Part shown: piece by piece, positions 57,801 to 64,000 of the stretch
Layout: each line of letters opens with the position of its first letter
Numbering within the stretch: the first letter of the stretch is position 1
NCBI GenBank assembly: GCA_022497155.1
Contig: MU385741.1
Coordinates: 372,001 to 436,000 of the forward strand
DNA: 64,000 bases
Source of the DNA: Whalleya microplaca
Taxonomy: Eukaryota; Ascomycota; Sordariomycetes; Xylariales; Xylariaceae
Direction: 5' to 3'
Notes under the pieces: generated by a model
Seen by the model: only the letters and a program-made list of their open reading frames with translations
What the model was told of the DNA's origin: nothing
Database searches by the model: none
Position numbers and translations under genes: made by a program

Positions 57801-59761
57801 GCGAGTGATGTGGCATCCCATGGTTTCCATACAACAGGAAGCTCGCGGCATTCCGTTGGATACAGCGAGATGGAGGAAAGCAGCGGAAGAAGGCGCCGGC
57901 AAATGGCGAGCGGAGCGGATAATTCAAGCTTCGCCGCCAAGCCTTCTGACGAGAAAGAAAATGAAGTGTGTCGAACCCAGCTTCCGGATGAGGATGGGAA
58001 GCCAGGAGAAGGCCTGCTTGTGAAATTGTCCCATGAATGTACAAATGTATGTCGCCGAATGATCGACGCGCATGGGTTCGGGGAACCGAGAAACAATCGA
58101 AATTCGAGGGTCATTAAGTCCAGGAGATAAATTGTGCATGTATGGAAATGTTGGTAGAATATCCTGAGTGTTAGTTGTCCCGAAACCAGACGCGGACGTA
58201 GGTTTAATCGATAGAGCGGGTTCAAATCCTGTGAATGAAAATAGGCGAGACCTTGAAACGCATCCTTCATATCCCATAGTTGAGATATGTGAAAGTATGT
58301 GCTTGACCAACTGAATAGTCTCAGTGCTCGACCATTTGGGCGTTGCGCGGATGAAGAGGCTCAATGTTTACGTAGTAGAAGATGAAGAAATGTTACTGCC
58401 ATAATCTTGGAGAAAACTGAATGTCGATGCGACAGCAGAAAAGGGGGGTACACTTCCTGGAGAGGGCGTACAGTAGTCATATACAGTATATATAGCTATG
58501 ATTACTGTATCTAAATTTGCCTACCCTCCTATCATAGCTAGCGATTTATGTATGCAAGTCATGCGTTGAAACGATCTGAACCTTTTAGAACCTTGCAACT
58601 ATGTACATGTAAAAGAAGAGTCCGGGGGTAAAGCTGCACGCCGCCCTGCAATAACCCAGTCCCATCCTACAGACCTATCTCCCCCAGATTCACTAACAGA
58701 CCGAAACAAATCGGGCCGTCCCCCTGAATCCCATTAGTCCAAGACTTGGAAGCCTATCACCAAGAGATCTTAGCGCTAAGACTAATAATCCACGACAGGA
58801 TGCAATGCAACGATAGATTCTTGTTGCGACTTGGATGGACGCCAAACGCCTCCGAGCTCTAGATTTGGGAGTCGAGATATTGACGTCCGAGTGCGGTGAA
58901 ACCCATTAGGTTGAGTTGTTACTGATACTATGTAAATGCTGGATGATATGTGATATCCGCCGCCCTGTCGTGGAGAGAATTTAGGCGTCAGATGGTGGCG
59001 TCTAGATGACTTACATTTCATATTCATGTCTCGCGGCTCATAGTCACATGCTTGGGATGGCAACCTTTATCTGGAACAATCTGACTAATTGAGACGGCTC
59101 AGACATCCAATCTCCTGTCAAATCTGACCCCAACCTATCACATCTTGCATTGGTACCTGAAAGAACGATGCCATTTCAAGTAGGAGGCTTCATACCATGG
59201 AAAACCCTATTTCTTGGAGTACAATACCCTTGAAGCCTTGCCGCAACGAAGGATGACCCTTCAATAGCTTTGGCCCCACATGGCGACAGCCTACGATTCG
59301 AGACGTAGTGAGGCGTGATGTTACCCAGATGGATGGTTTCGTTGACAGTTCAAGTCTTAACACACTTACACTGACACATACCTAATATAACGTGTCTGAA
59401 ATGGCAGGTCCTTCACTGGTCCATCATCCCGGACGGGGGCTGCTTCCCCTTGGTCTCATGGACATGAGCCGTCATGCTCGGCCGCACTATTACAGACTGG
59501 CTCGATATGGCCAATAACCAAGATCTTAATCTGGCGCTTGACTTCGAATCTGCTCGAAGTCTGACGCGTTTGGGGTGCACGTTACCTCCGTGCTTCTACT
59601 ACCCGTCCCTCAACACACGTGCATACCATGTCCAGCTGTCTACTGTGCCTCCTGACCAGTACTGAATCCTGTCTCTCTTTATGTTATAAAGGCTCCTTCT
59701 GTCCCAAAACGGGAACCTATAGACTTCACCCCATATCTACCTTCGAGCTTCAGCATCCATC
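54884..59761. other. Large intergenic region between transcription factor and GH55 genes
   Basis: About 4.9 kb, the longest gene-free stretch of the window, containing both divergent promoters. I checked frames at 55380-55744, 56896-57291, 57625-58364 and 58782-59063 and recognised none. A purine-rich stretch lies at about 55620-55720. I see no repeats longer than about 10 nt and no transposon proteins. Confidence 0.5.
59685..59690 (+). promoter_or_regulatory. TATA box of the GH55 gene
   Basis: TATAAA lies 72-77 nt upstream of the GH55 ATG, followed by a pyrimidine-rich stretch with CATATCTACC and a CATCCATC start context. Distance and sequence fit a fungal core promoter with a short 5' UTR. 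Confidence 0.55.
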
Positions 59762-62609
59762 ATGCTGTTTCAGACGTTAATTGTAGCTGTAATCAGCCTC
59801 GCTGTTGGCACAAATGCCTTCTGGCTTGAGGACATAGAACGTTGGGATTCCCTCATCGTCTCTTCGCCTGCTGGTCAGCTAACTGTTGCAAACAGATCAA
59901 GGTGTTGCACCTTTTGCAGCTTCAGGATACACGGTCTTCCGCAATGTGAAGGACTTCGGAGCCAAGGGTTGGAGCACCTGTATTACCAGAACGTAAAGAC
60001 TCTGTGGTAGCTGATACTTCATATAGGAGATGGGTCTACAGATGACACTGCGGCCATCACTTCGGCCATGAACCAACCTGACGACCGATGTTTACAAGGA
60101 TGTGTAAGTGATCCTGACTCGATACTATATACGCCATGCTAAACGTTGAGTCTGTTAGGCCTCTACCACCACTACTCCGGCGATAGTATATTTCCCTCCC
60201 GGAACTTACATGATCTCTTCATCTATCGTCCCTCCATACTTCACTCAGATGATTGGTGATCCAACTGATCGCCCAGTCTTGAAGGCCACTAGCAACTTCC
60301 AAGGCTTTGGCTTGATTGATGGTAATCCTTACTACGGTGAGAACTTGAACTGGGTATCGACGAATGTATTCTATCGCCAAGTGCGAAACTTCGTCATTGA
60401 CACCACTGCCATCGCGCCAGCAACTGCAGCGACTGGCATGCATTGGCCAACCTCACAAGCGACTAGCCTTATTAATGTTGAATTCAACATGCCCACTGAT
60501 TCAAGTGTTGTTCACGTCGGATTGTTCATCGAGAGTGGTAAGTATTGCATACTCTGTAGCTTTAGTCATGTTATAGTTCCTGTCCAAACTGACTGGCATA
60601 GGTTCTGGTGGCTTTATGAGTGACCTGACCTTCAACGGTGGTGCAACAGGAGCTTCTATGGGTAATCAGCAGTATACCATGAGAAATCTGGTCTTCAACA
60701 ACTGTCAAACTGGTACGTACTATGTTATAAGTCTATGAGTAATACATGAAGCTTGTGTACTGACTCTAGCTCAGCCATTATCCAGTTGTGGAGTTGGGGC
60801 TGGACATACATTGGGCTTCAGATCAACAACTGTGGAAAGGGAATCGACCTCACCGCTGGCGGCTCCGACGCACAGGACGTGGGTTCCATCACTGTCATCG
60901 ACAGTACTTTCAAGGACACCCCTGTTGGCATCTCGACTGTATACACATCATCCGCTAAACCCGCTACCGCTGGAAGCATCATCATAGAGAATCTCAGCCT
61001 TGATAATGTACCCACCGCGGTCGAGGGCCCAGATGGAACTTTGCTTGAAGGTGGCTCGACAACAATTGCTGGATGGGGTCAAGGTCACCAATACGCACCA
61101 GATGGACCTAAGCAGTTTCAAGGAACTGTCACCCCTAACACACGACCATCCGAGCTTCTGGGCGACAACGGCTTCTACTCTCGGTCGAAACCACAGTACG
61201 AGGACCTTGCGGCGTCTGATTTTGTCAGCGCTCGAAGTTCCGGTGCTAAAGGTGATGCTTCAGCTGATGATGTGAGTTCTTCCCGACCCCTCAACGACAA
61301 TATGAATCCTAATTAGACAAATAGACTGCGGCGCTTCAATCTGCTATCGACAGCGCCGCTTCCGGTAACAAAGTTGTCTTCCTTGATTTTGGCCTGTACA
61401 AAGTTACCTCAACTCTGAGCATCCCAGCGGGCACCAAGATTGTTGGAGAAGGCTTCCCCGTGATCATGGGTAGTGGCACCTTCTTTGGCGACATGAGCAA
61501 CCCCAAACCCGTTCTCCAAGTCGGTTCCACGTCAGGTGAAAGCGGCCAGATTGAATTTTCCGACTTCGTTGTTGGAACCCAAGGAGCTGCACCTGGAGCC
61601 ACTCTTATTGAGTATAATCTTGCCTCTGATGGCACTCCCAGCGGGATGTGGGACGTTCATGCAAGGGTTGGAGGCTTCACCGGGTCTCAATTCACAGTCG
61701 CAGAATGCGTGAAGCAGCCAGGGTCTGGCACCATTGACACTAAGTGTATTGGTGCTTACATGTTAATGCACGTCACACCGAAAGCCTCCAATTTATACAT
61801 GGAGAATACATGGTTATGGTAAGTTATCATTATCAAGGTAGCATACAGTATGTAGCTTACATATTGGTAGGGTGGCCGATCATGACATCGAAGACGCTAC
61901 TAACACACAGATTACCGTATATTCGGGCAGAGGTCTTTGTAAGAAGCATATCCCCTTCTCTATTGATAGATAACTTACAAATTAGACATCGAGTCGACGG
62001 TCGGTACTTTCTGGCTAGTTGGCACAGCGGTTGAACACAACCACCTCTACAACTACCAATTCGCCAACACGAAGAACATCTTTGCCAGTATGTTCCAAAC
62101 GGAGACCCCGTAAGTTAGACCTCAATCTCTTCCATAATACCATTGTTAACAAATATCTAGGTATTACCAGCCACTACCCGATGCCAAGGAACCGTTCCCT
62201 GTGGTCGCAGCCTTGCAAGACCCTGACTTCGCTACATCATGTGATGGTGTTACTGGCAACTGTGCAAACTCCTGGGGATTGAGAATCATTGACTCATCCG
62301 ACTTCTACGTCTATGGTGCGGGCCATTACTCGTTCTTTAACAACTACAATACAAGTAAGTCGACTTCCCTTGCATAACAGTGCGTACTCACCTGACTCTT
62401 TGCGACTAGCTTGCTCGACCGTGGAAGCTGGTGAGAATTGCCAATCCCGCATCGTGTCGATAGAAGGTTCAACAAGTAACATCAACATCTACTCCCTCAA
62501 CACGATTGGATCGTTGAGCATGTTGGACCAAGACGGTAAGAGCTTGGCCAGTTGGGAAGACAACGTCAACGTGTTCCCAGCGAGCATCATGCTGTTCAGG
62601 ACTAGCTAG
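59762..62609 (+). CDS. Secreted GH55 exo-beta-1,3-glucanase
   Basis: Family 55 glycoside hydrolase (exo- or endo-beta-1,3-glucanase; secreted, acts on laminarin, callose or fungal wall glucan). Eleven exons: 59762-59840, 59896-59967, 60027-60103, 60159-60537, 60602-60712, 60775-61271, 61325-61818, 61871-61938, 61986-62109, 62161-62354 and 62410-62609, all in frame, giving 764 residues. Residues 1-19 (MLFQTLIVAVISLAVGTNA) are a signal peptide, then FWLEDIEHQGVAPFAASGYTV. The protein has the double beta-helix layout: VKDFGAKGDGSTDDTAAI opens repeat 1 and SSGAKGDASADDTAALQSAI opens repeat 2. Other blocks: VYFPPGTYMIS, YRQVRNFVID, LWSWGWTYIGL, LYMENTWLWVADHDIED and GHYSFFNNY. Length and organisation match family members. 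It converges on the dioxygenase gene. Confidence 0.93.
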
Positions 62610-62884
62610 ACACTATCTGTTGAATTTTGATACCCCCGTTGAGTCCACGGGATAGTGATACCCGAGTCATTTTTGAAACTGACCTCTCAGGAAGAGAGGT
62701 GAGGACTTATTGCACAAGGCTCCTTGAGCATATGGGAAACATGACATTCACTGTATATAATTCATTCGTTCCTGTACATACTTCGGAATAGACCTAAATT
62801 GCAATTCAAATGGTTATCAACTTAAATTAGCTTAGATTTTAACTTTTAGTATGAGTGTTCTTGTAGATAGTGAATCTAGAAGCA

Positions 62885-63763
62885 TCATTCTGTCAACGAA
62901 AAATAACCCACATCACCACTCTCCCTCCCCAACTTCACCAGTCGCGCGCGCATAGCCTCGGCCCTCTCCCTCTGCTTCTCATCCAAACCACTGAAATCAC
63001 ACCGATCAACCCAGCTCCCGACCCCATGCTGCAGCACGTTCCGCGCGCGCAGCTTGCTCCCGCCCACATGTCCCACGGACCCATGCAAACTCATGCGCTC
63101 GCGCGAGGCGTCGTACTTCCCGCGATGCAGGATATTATTATTATAAAAGACGACATCGCCCGGGCCCAGCTTCACGACCAACTGCCCGGGCATATCGCTC
63201 TCAAACGGCGCGGCATTCCTCTCGGCCTCCGTGCGCGCGCGGCGATGCGATCCGGGGACCACAATCAAGCTCTCGTCCTCGAACAGCGCGAGGTTCCACT
63301 GGGCATGCCATTCAGGCTCCCCCAGCCTCCGCATCTCCTCCTCCGCGCTCGCAGAGGCCGCGATGTCGTCGCGGTGCCAGCGCAGCTCGAAGTCCGACGA
63401 GGGCCGCACGAGCATGTTGTACAGCTCCATGACCAGCTCGCCGTCGCCGCACGCCAGCAGCGCCTTCGCCACGTCCAGGATCTGGTCGCTGAAGTAGCTC
63501 TCCGCGAACGTGGGCGCGTCCGGCAGCTCGGGGTTCAGGAGGCCCTGCACCCCCCAGATCCCGTGCGCGGCCGCGTCCGAGGCTGTCCACGGCGGGAATT
63601 GCTTGCCGACTGTGCGCACGTGCGGCCAGGCCCCTGAGCGCGCCAGCGCCGTTGTGCGGGCTGCGGCCGCGCGCAGCTGGGTTAGTTGCGAGGGGGAGAG
63701 GATCGAGCGCTGGATGACGAAGCCGTCGGTTTGCAGCTGGTGGCGTAGCGTGGGCGTGGGCAT
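62885..63763 (-). CDS. Phytanoyl-CoA dioxygenase (PhyH)-like Fe(II)/2-oxoglutarate oxygenase
   Basis: A 292-residue intron-less gene for a non-haem iron, 2-oxoglutarate-dependent oxygenase. The N-terminus (LRHQLQTDGFVIQRSILSPSQLTQLR) is the typical PhyH start. The iron-binding facial triad is His130 and Asp132 (RWHRDD) with His213 (NILHRGKY). The 2-oxoglutarate carboxylate would be held by Arg221 or Arg223 (DASRERMSLHG). LIVVPGSHRRA at 166-176 is the usual strand before the second half of the jelly roll. Related fungal enzymes hydroxylate fatty acyl or secondary-metabolite substrates; the substrate here is unknown. The coding region is very GC-rich with CpG-rich third positions, unlike its flanks. 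It ends 275 nt from the end of the GH55 gene, with which it converges. Confidence 0.9.
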   Translation of the reverse strand: MPTPTLRHQLQTDGFVIQRSILSPSQLTQLRAAAARTTALARSGAWPHVRTVGKQFPPWTASDAAAHGIWGVQGLLNPELPDAPTFAESYFSDQILDVAKALLACGDGELVMELYNMLVRPSSDFELRWHRDDIAASASAEEEMRRLGEPEWHAQWNLALFEDESLIVVPGSHRRARTEAERNAAPFESDMPGQLVVKLGPGDVVFYNNNILHRGKYDASRERMSLHGSVGHVGGSKLRARNVLQHGVGSWVDRCDFSGLDEKQRERAEAMRARLVKLGRESGDVGYFSLTE

Positions 63764-64000
63764 TGTGGTGGATGGTCAGATTGGGGTTTGCGCGCGCGTG
63801 CGCGAGGCTACGTGTGTGTGCGTATGTATGTCTTGGGGTATGAAACGTCTCGTGGCAGCTGCCGCGTGTAGGTAACCTGAGTAGCCTGAGTAGGTATGTG
63901 TGTGTATGTTACCTCAGATGGTGTCGTGGTTGTGGCAGGTATGTATGTCTTAGTGTATCGTGGTGGAGTATAAGGGTCTTGAACTGACAGGTGGATGCTA

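Noticed and set aside
57808..58130. Plus-strand frame of about 100 codons with hydrophilic composition
   Set aside because: No ATG at its beginning, overlapping minus-strand frames of equal length, and no family similarity.
58215..58232. B-box-like GGTTCAAATCC suggesting a tRNA gene
   Set aside because: No matching A box at the right distance upstream, no acceptor stem, and the T-stem pairs only with wobbles.

Overview
The window looks like nuclear DNA of a filamentous ascomycete (Pezizomycotina, probably a Sordariomycete). Genes are interrupted by short introns (about 50-100 nt) with GT..AG ends and CTAAC/CTGAC-like branch sites. The products include Pezizomycotina-type families: a Clr5-domain protein, a C2H2 plus fungal-specific transcription factor, GH55, GH92 and GH125 glycosidases, Atg13 and Hse1. 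I reconstructed 17 recognisable or near-recognisable genes by joining exons by eye, plus one weaker small secreted-protein candidate. The species cannot be named from the sequence alone.

Left part (1-20 kb). The 3' end of PAN2 (deadenylase) faces the mitochondrial ribosomal protein uS7m gene. Next comes a three-exon gene for a 92-residue dsRNA-binding-fold protein. A gene-poor stretch of about 5 kb follows, which contains one small cysteine-rich ORF with a signal-like N-terminus. Then come a four-exon nitronate monooxygenase, an intron-less FAD monooxygenase and a Yrb30-type RanGTP-binding protein.

Middle part (20-40 kb). A large SNF2-family ATPase is followed by a Clr5-domain protein with an odd first intron. 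After 4.6 kb of repeat-rich intergenic DNA come the ESCRT-0 subunit Hse1 and the autophagy initiator Atg13, in tandem on the minus strand.

Right part (40-64 kb). A GH125 alpha-1,6-mannosidase, an NTF2-like protein and a membrane-anchored GH92 alpha-mannosidase lie within 8 kb and may form a small alpha-mannan or mannoprotein catabolic locus. They are followed by a DUF2461 protein with an added acidic/AT-hook N-terminus, a C2H2 zinc-finger transcription factor, an eleven-exon secreted GH55 beta-1,3-glucanase and a phytanoyl-CoA-dioxygenase-like enzyme.

Housekeeping functions (mRNA decay, mitochondrial translation, nuclear transport, chromatin remodelling, endosomal sorting, autophagy) are thus interspersed with accessory carbohydrate-active and oxidative enzymes. 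Intergenic DNA is rich in TACCTACC/GGTAGGTA-type microsatellites. I saw no transposon with recognisable proteins, no CRISPR array, and no convincing tRNA or rRNA.
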